NCBI RefSeq assembly: GCF_018687535.1
Contig: NZ_CP061295.1
Coordinates: 1,488,001-1,552,000 of the forward strand
Reading direction: 5' to 3'
Source: Polynucleobacter sp. MWH-S4W17
Lineage (GTDB): Bacteria; Pseudomonadota; Gammaproteobacteria; Burkholderiales; Burkholderiaceae
Length of the DNA: 64,000 nucleotides
Shown here piece by piece: positions 1 to 8,477 of the stretch; positions within the stretch are counted from its first letter, which is position 1, and each line of letters begins with the position of its first letter. The position numbers were made by a program, and so were the translations under genes. The notes beneath the pieces were generated by a model. The model did no database searches. It was not told the origin of the DNA and saw only the letters and a program-made list of their open reading frames with translations.

Positions 1-1422
1 ATACAAAGTTGTGACTGGGCATGCCTCTTCCCCATAACGTATCTCAGGCTTGTATTTACATGAGGCGCAATAATTACTCATACGCTTGATGTACGCCCCG
101 CTCGCTATATAGGGCTTGCTAGTAAACCGCCCGCCATTCGCAAATAAGGCCATTCCAGCCGTATTAGGCAGCTCCACCCACTCAATCGCATCTACGTAAA
201 TCGCCAAATACCAATCACACACTTCTTGAGGCAGGATTTCAGCTAGAAGTGCAAAGTTTCCTGTCACCATTAAACGCTGAATATGGTGAGCATAGCCATA
301 TTGCAATGTTTGACCAATAGCATCTTTCATGCAAGCCATCTGGGTTTGCCCAGTCCAATACCATTTGGGTAATGAGCGCTGATGCTGATAGTAGTTATCT
401 TGCGCCATCTTAGGCATATCAAGGTAATACATACCCCGAACAAATTCACGCCAACCCAATATTTGTCGAATGAATCCTTCGATTGTCGATAGATCTAAAG
501 CATATTTTTTCCAAGCAATGATGACCGCATCAATCACCTCGCGAGGATTCAGTAGCTTTAGGTTTAATGCGCTCGACAAAATTGAATGCCATCCAAATGG
601 AGTATCCATCCACATAGCATCTTGATAAATGCCAAAGTTTCTGAGGCGGTATTCGACAAAATACTCAAGGGCTTGGAGAGCCTGGTTTCTCGTAACGGGC
701 CAGTTAAATGAACCCAAAGATCCAGGATGATCTGGGTAAGTCTTTGCAACGAATGCCAATACTTCTTTGGTAATCGCATCCACTTCAAACGCCGCAGGAG
801 CATCGATGATGCCAGGCCCCTTTTTCGGATAGGGCTTGCGATTATCTTGATCGAAGTTCCACTGACCACCCTCGGGGTTACCATCAGCATCTATCAACAC
901 ATGGTGCTTCTTACGCATTAGGCGGTAAAAGTACTCCAGCCTGAGTTCTTTTTTGCCTGCAGTCCACTCCACAAACTCTTGGCGCGAGCAATAGAAATGC
1001 TCATCCTCAAGCATCTCTAGCTCAATATTGAGCTCTTTTGCTAATGCCTCAATCGCCTGCTTGAGACGCCATTCACCAGGCTCAATACAAACTAAATGCT
1101 TTACCTTCTTTTGCAGAATATGCTCTTTGAGAACCTCGACAATAGGCAGATGCGAACCTTGAACGTAGGTCAGTGGATATTCCAGCTTTTTAAGCTCTAC
1201 TGCAAAGTGGCGCATTGCCGAAAGAAATAAAGCAATTTTGGCTTTATGCGACCAAACATACTGAGCCTCATTAGCCGATTCAATCATGATGATTTCATCG
1301 GCTTGAGGATCAAAGCTTCGTAATGCGGCGCTCTGCAAATCAAGTTGATCCCCTAAAATCAGAACTAAGCGCTCAGACTCCGTGGTTTGCTGCTTGATTT
1401 TCTGCTTGATTTGCTGCTTCAT
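1..1422 (-). CDS. FeS-type (6-4) photolyase / cryptochrome (PhrB/CryB class), 3' end cut by window
   Basis: This encodes a flavin photolyase of the FeS-BCP class (the 'deoxyribodipyrimidine photolyase-related' family). Members repair UV (6-4) photoproducts using FAD and a [4Fe-4S] cluster. 474 codons are visible and the family is about 500 long, so only the tail is missing. The N-terminus carries the Rossmann-like LVLILGDQL. Cys364, Cys452, Cys455 and Cys468 have the same spacing as the four cluster cysteines I recall for Agrobacterium PhrB (350, 438, 441, 454), and the His379-His380 pair matches its active-site His-His. The ATG overlaps the stop of the upstream DUF2805 gene (ATGA), so the two are translationally coupled. 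The assignment is strong; a signalling (CryB-like) role instead of repair is possible. Confidence 0.9.
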   Translation of the reverse strand, partial: MKQQIKQKIKQQTTESERLVLILGDQLDLQSAALRSFDPQADEIIMIESANEAQYVWSHKAKIALFLSAMRHFAVELKKLEYPLTYVQGSHLPIVEVLKEHILQKKVKHLVCIEPGEWRLKQAIEALAKELNIELEMLEDEHFYCSRQEFVEWTAGKKELRLEYFYRLMRKKHHVLIDADGNPEGGQWNFDQDNRKPYPKKGPGIIDAPAAFEVDAITKEVLAFVAKTYPDHPGSLGSFNWPVTRNQALQALEYFVEYRLRNFGIYQDAMWMDTPFGWHSILSSALNLKLLNPREVIDAVIIAWKKYALDLSTIEGFIRQILGWREFVRGMYYLDMPKMAQDNYYQHQRSLPKWYWTGQTQMACMKDAIGQTLQYGYAHHIQRLMVTGNFALLAEILPQEVCDWYLAIYVDAIEWVELPNTAGMALFANGGRFTSKPYIASGAYIKRMSNYCASCKYKPEIRYGEEACPVTTLY

Positions 1423-1688
1423 TTATTTTTGTATTGAGTGGGGCAATAGGCTCGAGTCACATCTTCACTACGTAAAGCGCTATGTTTTGTTGCTCGTCCA
1501 GTTACCCGCTTGCGCCAAAGTTCAAAGGAGCTGCGTTTTAGCTCTTTGCGCATAATGGCAATCACCTGAGGCTCACCTAGACCAAAGGTCTTCTCAATCG
1601 CATCAAATGGCGTGCGATCCTCCCAAGCCATTTCAATGAGGCGAGATAAATCGGGTTCTGCGAGAGTCTTGGGGGCTAGTTTTGGCAC
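1419..1688 (-). CDS. TIGR03643/DUF2805 family small protein
   Basis: This is an 89-residue protein of the uncharacterised TIGR03643/DUF2805 family, recognised by the pattern MAWEDRTPFDAIEK, FGL and the Trp-rich FELWRKRVTGR, followed by a basic tail. Its biochemical role is unknown. The predicted start is GTG at 1688 with a GCAGG directly before it, which is weak; an in-frame ATG at residue 20 would lose conserved sequence. The stop codon overlaps the photolyase ATG, so both are likely made from one mRNA. This suggests, but does not prove, a job linked to light or DNA repair. The short basic helical look could fit nucleic acid binding, which is inference. Confidence 0.75.
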   Translation of the reverse strand: MPKLAPKTLAEPDLSRLIEMAWEDRTPFDAIEKTFGLGEPQVIAIMRKELKRSSFELWRKRVTGRATKHSALRSEDVTRAYCPTQYKNK

Positions 1689-1729
1689 CCTGCAAGTTTA
1701 AGACTTATTCAATAAACTAGCTTGAGACT

Positions 1730-2080
1730 ATGATTGGAAAAATTCGTCAAAAACTGATTTCTCAAGAGGTCCCAGCAATACAAAAGCCGGCGGTAATCAT
1801 TTGCCCTATCTGTGATCGGCCCATCCCAGATTCACAGAAAGATGCACACCATCTCATCCCCAAATCTAAGGGTGGAAAAACCACTGAATACCTTCACCGT
1901 ATTTGCCATAAGCAAATACATGCCTTGTTTACCGAATCTGAGTTAGCCCAGCAATATCATCATGCCCAGATCCTAAGAGAACATCCGGAGATGAAGAAAT
2001 TTATTCAATGGGTAAAAGGCAAGCCCAATTCTTTTTATGAAAAAACCCGCAAGAGCACGCGCTTGAAAGGCTCTAGTTAA
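1730..2080 (+). CDS. HNH endonuclease family protein
   Basis: This is a 116-residue protein with a compact HNH nuclease core. CPIC at residues 25-28 is a zinc knuckle half, DAHHLIPKSKGG at about 38-49 carries the catalytic His pair, and HRICHKQIHALF at about 56-67 supplies the second zinc half and the final His. The family cuts or nicks DNA, using a beta-beta-alpha-metal fold. There is no methyltransferase or specificity subunit nearby, so it is not a recognisable restriction system. The start lies 41 bp from the divergent DUF2805 gene, so the two promoters must overlap. The true target is unknown. Confidence 0.75.
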   Translation: MIGKIRQKLISQEVPAIQKPAVIICPICDRPIPDSQKDAHHLIPKSKGGKTTEYLHRICHKQIHALFTESELAQQYHHAQILREHPEMKKFIQWVKGKPNSFYEKTRKSTRLKGSS

Positions 2081-2258
2081 GTATTTACCTTGCCCTATTT
2101 AAGTGCATTAAAGAGTCTAATAGACTTATTAGCGACTCAAGAACCTTTTCTTAAAAGGCTGTCGAAGAGATTTCAATAAAAACCCCTCTTTGGTGCATGA
2201 GTTTTTGAACTTGTGCAAACCTAAATATCGTTCTAATTATTAAAACCTAAGATACGTT

Positions 2259-2477
2259 ATGCGTATAAAAATTACAAAAAGCCTGGTATTACCGGCCCAA
2301 ATACTCGAGACCGAAAGCATTCCTGAGGCACTGTTTCCTGAGGGAGATTACCTTGCCAACCTCACCCCCGATGGGAAGATTGAGGTGATTAATACGCGGA
2401 AAATAAAAGCCCTTTTTTCCTTCTCGCAATTTAGAGAAAGAATCTCGCTAGGTGAATTTATTGTGATGGAGGCTTGA
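2259..2477 (+). CDS. hypothetical protein, 72 aa
   Basis: I do not recognise this small protein. It is 72 residues, rich in Ile, Leu and charged residues, with no cysteines, no membrane segment and no signal peptide. The sequence runs like a small beta-rich fold (short strands separated by PEGDY, TPDGK and NTRKIK turns). A weak purine stretch (cctaagatacgtt) precedes the ATG. It ends 9 bp from the convergent stop of the next unknown gene. Codon use is like that of its neighbours. It may be a real gene conserved only in close relatives. Confidence 0.45.
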   Translation: MRIKITKSLVLPAQILETESIPEALFPEGDYLANLTPDGKIEVINTRKIKALFSFSQFRERISLGEFIVMEA

Positions 2478-2486
2478 GATCGGATT

Positions 2487-2864
2487 TCAGCGAGATAAAT
2501 CCAGGCTTACTACTACCGCCGTCATTGCAGAAACAGATTCAAAAGCTTTTGAATTAACACCGCTGGTATCAATATCCTCCCAGTTGAACTCCAAGGAGAA
2601 ATGGGCAGACTCGACGATGAGCTCATAACTAGTCGATACCTTATTGCTCTCACCTCCCTTTAGCTCGTCACTTACAGGAACGCGTAAGGACTCGATGGTA
2701 GCAATTAATGTGCTCACTTCATTACCGGTTAACTCTCGGGTTCGCAGTACATCATCCGTACGCTTAATAGAAATCTTGGAGACCTCGTCAATCGTTACCT
2801 CGTATTGATTAAGCCCCAGATCTTCCCAAATTGTTAATTCCAGAGCAATTGGATATGTTTTCAT
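2487..2864 (-). CDS. hypothetical protein, about 125 aa
   Basis: I do not recognise this protein. It is acidic and predicted to be beta-rich, with no signal peptide or membrane segment. The ATG at 2864 is chosen over a TTG one codon earlier because it overlaps the stop of the preceding gene as TGATG, and GAGG lies about 8 bases before it. This layout implies translational coupling with the small zinc-ribbon-like protein encoded upstream. The two probably form a two-gene operon of unknown function. No family name is offered. Confidence 0.6.
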   Translation of the reverse strand: MKTYPIALELTIWEDLGLNQYEVTIDEVSKISIKRTDDVLRTRELTGNEVSTLIATIESLRVPVSDELKGGESNKVSTSYELIVESAHFSLEFNWEDIDTSGVNSKAFESVSAMTAVVVSLDLSR

Positions 2865-3091
2865 CAATCTACCTCGTCAACATGGGGTTCGTCAAAATGC
2901 GTCTTGTGAGGCCTGAGCTTAACTGCCAGCTGAGTCCATTTACTTTGATGAATTCGGTAGTCGCAATGTTCAGCGTGATTCTCTAGTAAGCCAAAAATGA
3001 TGGTAGTTGGAATTTTGCAATGAAGGCACCGATAGGCATGCTGATGTTCTTCAATCTTTTCTTGGGGATAGTCGATATAAAACGGTTTCAT
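2864..3091 (-). CDS. small putative zinc-binding protein
   Basis: This is a 75-residue protein of unknown function. Counting from the ATG at 3091, it has CLHC at 22-25 followed by a His/Cys cluster HAEHC at 39-43 and His48, an arrangement that could bind one zinc ion. The rest is charged, with a His- and Asp-rich tail. An excellent ribosome site (GAGGGG, 6 bases before) supports the ATG at 3091 over a TTG two codons upstream. Its stop overlaps the start of the next unknown gene (TGATG). Zinc binding is inference from the cysteine pattern only. Confidence 0.6.
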   Translation of the reverse strand: MKPFYIDYPQEKIEEHQHAYRCLHCKIPTTIIFGLLENHAEHCDYRIHQSKWTQLAVKLRPHKTHFDEPHVDEVD

Positions 3092-3172
3092 TACCAACCC
3101 CTCTATCTAGATCAGGCCAATAAGACGATATTACACCTGGGTATTAACAAAAGGGGAAACATTTAAGGAATG

Positions 3173-4402
3173 CTAGCCCTCGAGTTCACCCTCCCACTTG
3201 GAGATAACGGCCGTTGCCAGGCCATTCCCCAATACATTGGTTGCTGAACGCGCCATATCCAAGAAGTGATCTACCCCAAGGATCAATAGGACACCTGCTT
3301 CAGGCAAATTAAATTGGGACAGGGTTGCGGCAATGACCACCAAGGAGGCTCGCGGCACACCTGCTATCCCCTTTGAAGTAATCATTAACACTAGTAACAT
3401 CAATAGCTGCTGGCTGAGCTCCATCTCAATGCCGTAGACCTGCGCAATAAAGATCGCAGCAAATGTGCAATACATCATTGAGCCATCTAAGTTAAATGAA
3501 TACCCCACCGGCAAAACGAAGGAAGCAATTTTGTTTTTACAGCCAAAGCGCTCCACTCTTTCTAAAGTCATTGGATAGGCCGCCTCTGAACTCGCAGTGG
3601 TAAATGCAAGTAAGGCGGGTTCTCGCAACATCTTCACTAAAGTCCAAGTACGATTTTTTAATACCAAGGAGCTAATCAGAATGATGACGATCCATAAGGT
3701 GAAAATAGCAGCATAAAAACTCAGCATGAATTTTCCATAGGTCATTAATATGCTGACACCATTCTCAGCAATGACAGAGGAAACCGCCGAGAAGACTGCG
3801 ATAGGGGCCATTTTCATAACTGCGGTCGTAATCTTTAACATGATGTGAGAGAGCATATCCAGATTACGAATGAACTCATCCGCTCGGGAACCCATGCCTG
3901 CTGCGCCAACCCCAAAGAAAACAGCAAAAACTACGATCTGTAAGATCTCGTTTTTAGCCATCGCATCAAAGATGCTGACCGGGAAAATATGTCTCACAAA
4001 ATCTGGGAAATTTAAGCTAGCTTTATTTAGCCCCGTATTCGCTGCGATCTCTGGCAGGGTTAAGTCCACACCAATACCTGGCTTCAGAATATTGACCATG
4101 ACCAAGCCAAGCAGTAAAGAAACTAGCGACATGGAAATAAACCAAGAGAAGGTTTTCAGACCCACTCTACCGATAGTTGAGGCATCACCCATTTTGGCTA
4201 TACCAACAACCAAGGTGGCAAATACCAAGGGAGCAATGATCATCTTAATCAAACGCAAAAAGACATCTGTCAAGATTGAGATGTAAAGGACGTACTGATC
4301 GGGGAAAGAAGTTCCTGCGCCGTACAAGTTGACAAGATAGCCAACCAAGACACCTAAGACCATCGCCCCTAGAATAAAGTTGGTTAGCTTTTTAGAGTTC
4401 AT
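3173..4402 (-). CDS. dicarboxylate/amino acid:cation symporter (DAACS/SDF family)
   Basis: This is a 409-residue inner-membrane symporter of the GltP/DctA family, which imports C4-dicarboxylates or glutamate/aspartate together with protons or sodium. Eight membrane helices and two re-entrant loops are expected. The hallmark serine-rich loop is SSEAAYP at 271-277, and the substrate-site motif FNLDGS is at 303-308 (NMDGT in most family members). Length is typical. It stands alone, divergent from the esterase gene with 129 bp between them. The exact substrate cannot be told from sequence; dicarboxylate import would suit an organism full of organic-acid binding proteins. Confidence 0.9.
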   Translation of the reverse strand: MNSKKLTNFILGAMVLGVLVGYLVNLYGAGTSFPDQYVLYISILTDVFLRLIKMIIAPLVFATLVVGIAKMGDASTIGRVGLKTFSWFISMSLVSLLLGLVMVNILKPGIGVDLTLPEIAANTGLNKASLNFPDFVRHIFPVSIFDAMAKNEILQIVVFAVFFGVGAAGMGSRADEFIRNLDMLSHIMLKITTAVMKMAPIAVFSAVSSVIAENGVSILMTYGKFMLSFYAAIFTLWIVIILISSLVLKNRTWTLVKMLREPALLAFTTASSEAAYPMTLERVERFGCKNKIASFVLPVGYSFNLDGSMMYCTFAAIFIAQVYGIEMELSQQLLMLLVLMITSKGIAGVPRASLVVIAATLSQFNLPEAGVLLILGVDHFLDMARSATNVLGNGLATAVISKWEGELEG

Positions 4403-4531
4403 GGATGACCTAATAAATGGGGGAACAGGGAGATTCTACCCATCTTTAGACCCCTCAGGGTATCAACTTAGAATGCAGAAACCTGTATCCGTCGATAATC
4501 ATCAACTAAACATACTTTAGAGAAAATTAAT

Positions 4532-5197
4532 ATGCTCCCTTGTATTGAGTTGGAAACCAGCCCGAATCCTACAGCCGCCGTTATCTGGTTACACGGCCTT
4601 GGAGCAGACGGCAATGATTTTGTACCCATCATTCCCGAATTAAAGCTAGCTGCATGCCCTGGCATTCGCTTTGTATTTCCTAGCGCCCCAAGCATGCCCG
4701 TCACCGTTAATGGTGGCTACGTCATGCCAGCTTGGTATGACATCATTGGCAGGAATCTGACGGATCAGGAAGATGCCGCAGGCATTCAAAAATCGGCAGC
4801 GGCGATTGTTCGGCTAATAGAAAAAGAGGCTGAGCGCGGGATTGCCTATGACAAGATTGTTTTGGCTGGTTTTTCGCAAGGGTGTGCAATGGCCTTGCAT
4901 ATTGGCTTACGTTTTCCACACAGACTTGCCGGCATTATTGCCCTATCAGGCTACCTACCCTTAGCGATGACTGCCAATATTGAGAAGCATGCAGCCAATG
5001 CTAAGGCACTGGTCTTTATGGCACATGGCACTTATGATCCAGTGGTGACTCTTGATCGCGCCCAAGCATCGCATGCCTTACTAGAGAAAATGGGTTATCA
5101 AGTAGATTGGAATGAATACCCCATGGAACACTCCGTTAATCATGAAGAGCTCATGGATATCTCGCGCTTCTTACAAGAAGTATTAGCGGCTAAATAA
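4532..5197 (+). CDS. carboxylesterase / phospholipase family alpha/beta hydrolase
   Basis: This 221-residue cytoplasmic serine hydrolase belongs to the PF02230 carboxylesterase group (Pseudomonas esterase II-like), which cleaves short acyl esters. Visible features are the oxyanion region WLHGLGADG at 19-27, the nucleophile elbow GFSQG with Ser115, Asp169 in GTYDP, and a His at about 200-204 (EHSVNH). These make a complete catalytic triad. There is no signal peptide. The stop overlaps by a few bases the reconstructed end of the frameshifted TauE gene on the other strand. The natural substrate is unknown. Confidence 0.88.
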   Translation: MLPCIELETSPNPTAAVIWLHGLGADGNDFVPIIPELKLAACPGIRFVFPSAPSMPVTVNGGYVMPAWYDIIGRNLTDQEDAAGIQKSAAAIVRLIEKEAERGIAYDKIVLAGFSQGCAMALHIGLRFPHRLAGIIALSGYLPLAMTANIEKHAANAKALVFMAHGTYDPVVTLDRAQASHALLEKMGYQVDWNEYPMEHSVNHEELMDISRFLQEVLAAK

Positions 5198-5974
5198 GCC
5201 CGTCCGAAATTAACTTGACACTGGCAATCAGCAAAAAGAATCTCACTGATCGGTAATACCATTTCATTGAGATTCTTTTGGCTAGATAAAAGCCGAAGTA
5301 GACCCCTACCGGTACGCAAGGCAATAAGATGATTGAGGTTGCCAGCTGCCGGTAATTTAGCAGGTCCAAATAGGCATAGGGCCTAGCTTCCCAAAGTTAA
5401 TAATTGTAAAAAAGACCCCCAGTGTCGAGGTGTAAACCATCGGCATGAGTTTCTCTCTGAGCATATACACCGTAATCGGTGGGCCGCCAATATGCGCAAC
5501 AAAAGAAGTGAAGCCAGACGTTAGACCCATTAGACGCCCAAGCCAAGGGTAAGACTTTGTCTCTTTCAGATCCATTTTCGACATGGCGAGATTCTGAATC
5601 AGAAAGAGCAATGTAAAAATACCAATTGATAGAGTTAATACCTTAGGCGTGATAGTGGTGAAGAAAAACATTCCCAATAAAAGGCCCGCTATCGCTGGTG
5701 GAATAATGATCTTGAGAATACGCCAATTGGCATTACGAATAAATCGACCTAAGCCAACCAAATCAATCGCAATCAATAGCGGCAACAAGATTGCAAGAGC
5801 TTCGTTAATACTAGATTGACTGGCCATTAAGGGCAAAGAGAGAATGCCAAGCCCAGCTCCGAAGCCGCTTTTAGATATACCGACAATGATGACGCTAATT
5901 ACCGCGCACACAAAAAATATCAAAGAATGTGCGTGAAAAGATTGCGTCAAAGATGTCAAGAGTAAATCAAGCAT
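5190..5974 (-). pseudogene. TauE/SafE-family sulfite/anion exporter, broken by a frameshift
   Basis: This is a membrane permease of the TauE/SafE (DUF81) family, which exports sulfite, sulfonate or similar anions. The intact reading frame from 5974 stops at 5357 after about 200 family-like residues (GISKSGFGAGLG near residue 32, HIGGPP near 162). The next frame continues the family C-terminus without a break, from PYAYLDLL to KLISDGLI, and stops at 5190. The shift lies at the short G/C run 5379-5383; adding one base there restores a protein of about 260 residues, the usual length. It follows the Nramp-related gene by 9 bp. Either a real recent mutation or a sequencing error explains this. Confidence 0.82.
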
Positions 5975-5983
5975 CCAGCGATC

Positions 5984-7261
5984 TTACCAAGCTATGAATA
6001 AGTAGACGGCAGCTACGGCCATAAAGCCTGTAGCTAGCCATCCGAGAATCCTCATGCTCAAAGAGGCGACATGAACCCCCATCACCGACTGTTTTGATGA
6101 CAAAAACATAATAGCCACCATGAGTGGTACAGCGACAATCCCATTGATTACCGCACTCCAAAACAAGGCTTTCATCGGACTAATGGGTGAGTATTGAATC
6201 GCTAGGGCAACCAACAGGCTCAAGGCAATGATGGCGTAAAACTTGCTTGCTTGAGCAGCGCTATCTTCCAGGCTAGAGCGCCAGCCAAACACTTCTGACA
6301 AAGCATAGGCAGCCGAGCCAGCAAGAACCGGTACACCCATCAGCCCGACGCCCAAGATCCCCAGCGCAAAAAGCAGAAAGGTAAACTCGCCGGCAAGTGG
6401 TCTTAATGCCGATGCAGCCTCGGCCGCGGTATTGATGTCACGTACACCGGCAGCATAGAGGGTCACTGCCGTAGCGAGAATAATGCAGTACGCAGCCACA
6501 TTGGAGTACAACATGCCGCTCCAAGTATCCCAACGAATTCTTCTGAGCTCCGCTGTCACCACCTCAGGATTTTTCTGTTCAAGCAGACTGGGCTGACCAC
6601 GCAAGTTCATATCCTCCACTTCCTGAGAGGATTGCCAAAAAAATAAATAAGGACTAATGGTAGTGCCAAAGATCCCGACCACTACTGCAGCCGAATCCGC
6701 ACTCCAGGTCAACTGAGGAAAGAAGGTACTCCAGATCACATCACCCCAAGAAATATGAACCGTAAAAAGCACGGCACCATACGCTAGCAGGGACAGGGAT
6801 AACCACTTCAAAAAGAAAACATAGTGGCGATAAGGAATCAGTATTTGCAATGCTAGGGTCAACAATACAAAGATGCCGGTCATGATATGCCAATTAATGC
6901 CCGTAACCAATTGTGCAACCTCACCCATTGCAGCAATATCTGCAGCGATATTCAACACATTTGCAATCAACAGCAAAAAAACTAGAGTTACCAATACAGC
7001 CGGCGGAAAAGCCAATTTCATATTGGCAGATAAACCACGGCCAGTCACCCTGCCGATACGAGCGCATAAGACTTGAATGGTCGACATCAAAGGATATGCA
7101 AAGGGCATTGTCCAAAGCATATTTAGGCCAAATTGCGCACCCGCTTGAGAATAAGTGACGATCCCACTAGGATCATCATCCGCCACACCCGTAACCAATC
7201 CCGGACCTACCCGAGATAAAGGATGTTGCTTAATGCGGACCCAGATTTCAGAGAGATTCAT
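5984..7261 (-). CDS. Nramp-related divalent cation transporter with altered metal site
   Basis: This is a 425-residue inner-membrane protein of the SLC11/Nramp superfamily with about 11 helices. Classical Nramps bind Mn/Fe through DPGN in helix 1 and the Met of MPH in helix 6. Here helix 1 reads DDPSG at 29-33 (the Asp is kept, Asn becomes Gly) and helix 6 reads ISPYLFFWQ at 202-210 (the metal-binding Met becomes Ser203). It therefore belongs to the divergent Nramp-related clade, and the substrate may be Mg or something else rather than Mn. The broken TauE gene follows closely. The gene is divergent in function from MntH, so I give no symbol. Confidence 0.8.
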   Translation of the reverse strand: MNLSEIWVRIKQHPLSRVGPGLVTGVADDDPSGIVTYSQAGAQFGLNMLWTMPFAYPLMSTIQVLCARIGRVTGRGLSANMKLAFPPAVLVTLVFLLLIANVLNIAADIAAMGEVAQLVTGINWHIMTGIFVLLTLALQILIPYRHYVFFLKWLSLSLLAYGAVLFTVHISWGDVIWSTFFPQLTWSADSAAVVVGIFGTTISPYLFFWQSSQEVEDMNLRGQPSLLEQKNPEVVTAELRRIRWDTWSGMLYSNVAAYCIILATAVTLYAAGVRDINTAAEAASALRPLAGEFTFLLFALGILGVGLMGVPVLAGSAAYALSEVFGWRSSLEDSAAQASKFYAIIALSLLVALAIQYSPISPMKALFWSAVINGIVAVPLMVAIMFLSSKQSVMGVHVASLSMRILGWLATGFMAVAAVYLFIAW

Positions 7262-7319
7262 ATGGGTTGCAGTGAAAGGAGCATCCTTTGAGTGTAGCCT
7301 TTACCAGATAGTTTAAGTT

Positions 7320-8402
7320 TCAGAGTTTCTTGCTAAAACTATATTGAGCAAACGCTTGCTCAGCCACATTAAACCACTGCGCTTCCATGTTTCTAAATGC
7401 GCGGTAGTCCTCAAAAATCTTTTTGAATTGCGGATTCTTCGCAGACTCCTCGGCATAGGTTTCTTGGCTTGCTTTAAAACACGCATCCAGGATAGAAGTA
7501 TTAAACTTGCGGAGTACAGCACCATTTTGCAAAAGACGTTGCAATGCAGGTGGATTCAACGCATCGTACTTTGCGCACATATCAGTATGCGCTTCGAAAC
7601 AAGCCGCCTCCCATGCTGCCTGATAGGCAGGCGGTAAAGAATCCCACTGCTTTTTATTGACCAAGAAAGAAAGTCCAGCGGCACCCTCCCAGAAGGCGGG
7701 GTAGTAGTAATTCTTGGCTACCTTTGCTAGACCTAACTTTTCATCGTCATAGGGTCCAACAAATTCAGCAGCATCAATTGTGCCTTTTTCCAGAGCCGAA
7801 TAAATCTCACCGGCCGGAAGCTGTTGTGGCACTACACCAAGCTTTGCAAGCACCTGCCCTGCAAATCCGGCGATACGGAATTTCAGGCCCTTGAGGTCTT
7901 CTGGTGATTTAATTTCTTTTCGAAACCATCCACCCATTTGCGTGCCAGTTTGGCCGCCCAAGAAATTCACAATGTTGTAACTGGCATAGAGTTCGCGCAT
8001 TAATTTCATACCATTACCATGCAGCATCCAAGCAGATTGTTGGCGAGCAGTTAAACCAAATGGTGCAGCAGTATCGAAGATAAAAGCACTATTTTTACCA
8101 AGGTAGTAATAGCTCGCAGTGTGCCCGCACTCTACAGTGCCATTTTGTACAGCATCCAATACCTGAAGCGCTGGAACTACTTCACCAGCTGCAAATACCT
8201 TGACGTTAAATTTTCCGTCAGTAGCCTTACGCAAAGCGTTAGCGAATACCTCAGGAGTACCAAATAAAGTATCTAATGATTTAGGGAAGCTTGAAACCAG
8301 ACGCCAATTTAGAGTTGGTAAACTTTGTGCAATCGACGGTGCAGCTAAGGCTGCAGCTCCGGCACCAATAGTGGCTTTCTTTAAAAATGAACGTCTTTGC
8401 AT
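7320..8402 (-). CDS. TRAP transporter substrate-binding protein (DctP/TakP-like), Tat-exported
   Basis: This is a periplasmic binding protein of the DctP family, which delivers organic acids to TRAP permeases. The N-terminus has a twin-arginine signal (RRSFLKKA, then a hydrophobic run ending APSIAQ), so it is exported folded. It resembles the TakP branch that binds 2-oxoacids, judged by the long, Trp/Tyr-rich body; that is an impression, not a measurement. ATG at 8402 is preferred, with AGGGG 8 bases before it; a GTG at 8411 is also open. No DctQ or DctM permease gene lies anywhere in the window, so it is an orphan that must work with a distant permease. Confidence 0.88.
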   Translation of the reverse strand: MQRRSFLKKATIGAGAAALAAPSIAQSLPTLNWRLVSSFPKSLDTLFGTPEVFANALRKATDGKFNVKVFAAGEVVPALQVLDAVQNGTVECGHTASYYYLGKNSAFIFDTAAPFGLTARQQSAWMLHGNGMKLMRELYASYNIVNFLGGQTGTQMGGWFRKEIKSPEDLKGLKFRIAGFAGQVLAKLGVVPQQLPAGEIYSALEKGTIDAAEFVGPYDDEKLGLAKVAKNYYYPAFWEGAAGLSFLVNKKQWDSLPPAYQAAWEAACFEAHTDMCAKYDALNPPALQRLLQNGAVLRKFNTSILDACFKASQETYAEESAKNPQFKKIFEDYRAFRNMEAQWFNVAEQAFAQYSFSKKL

Positions 8403-8477
8403 TTCCGTCACCCCTTTAAAAAATAATAAATTTTTTATATCAAGACTATTTTTTGAGTCTGTATTGATTGTCTTGCT

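Noticed and set aside
564..890. A 108-codon minus-strand ORF near the left edge
   Set aside because: It is another frame of the photolyase gene, whose own frame is continuous from 1422 to the window edge with all cluster cysteines.
3870..4286. A 138-codon plus-strand ORF inside the dicarboxylate symporter gene
   Set aside because: It is antisense to conserved membrane helices, rich in Lys/Thr/Pro as expected from reverse reading, and has no start signal.
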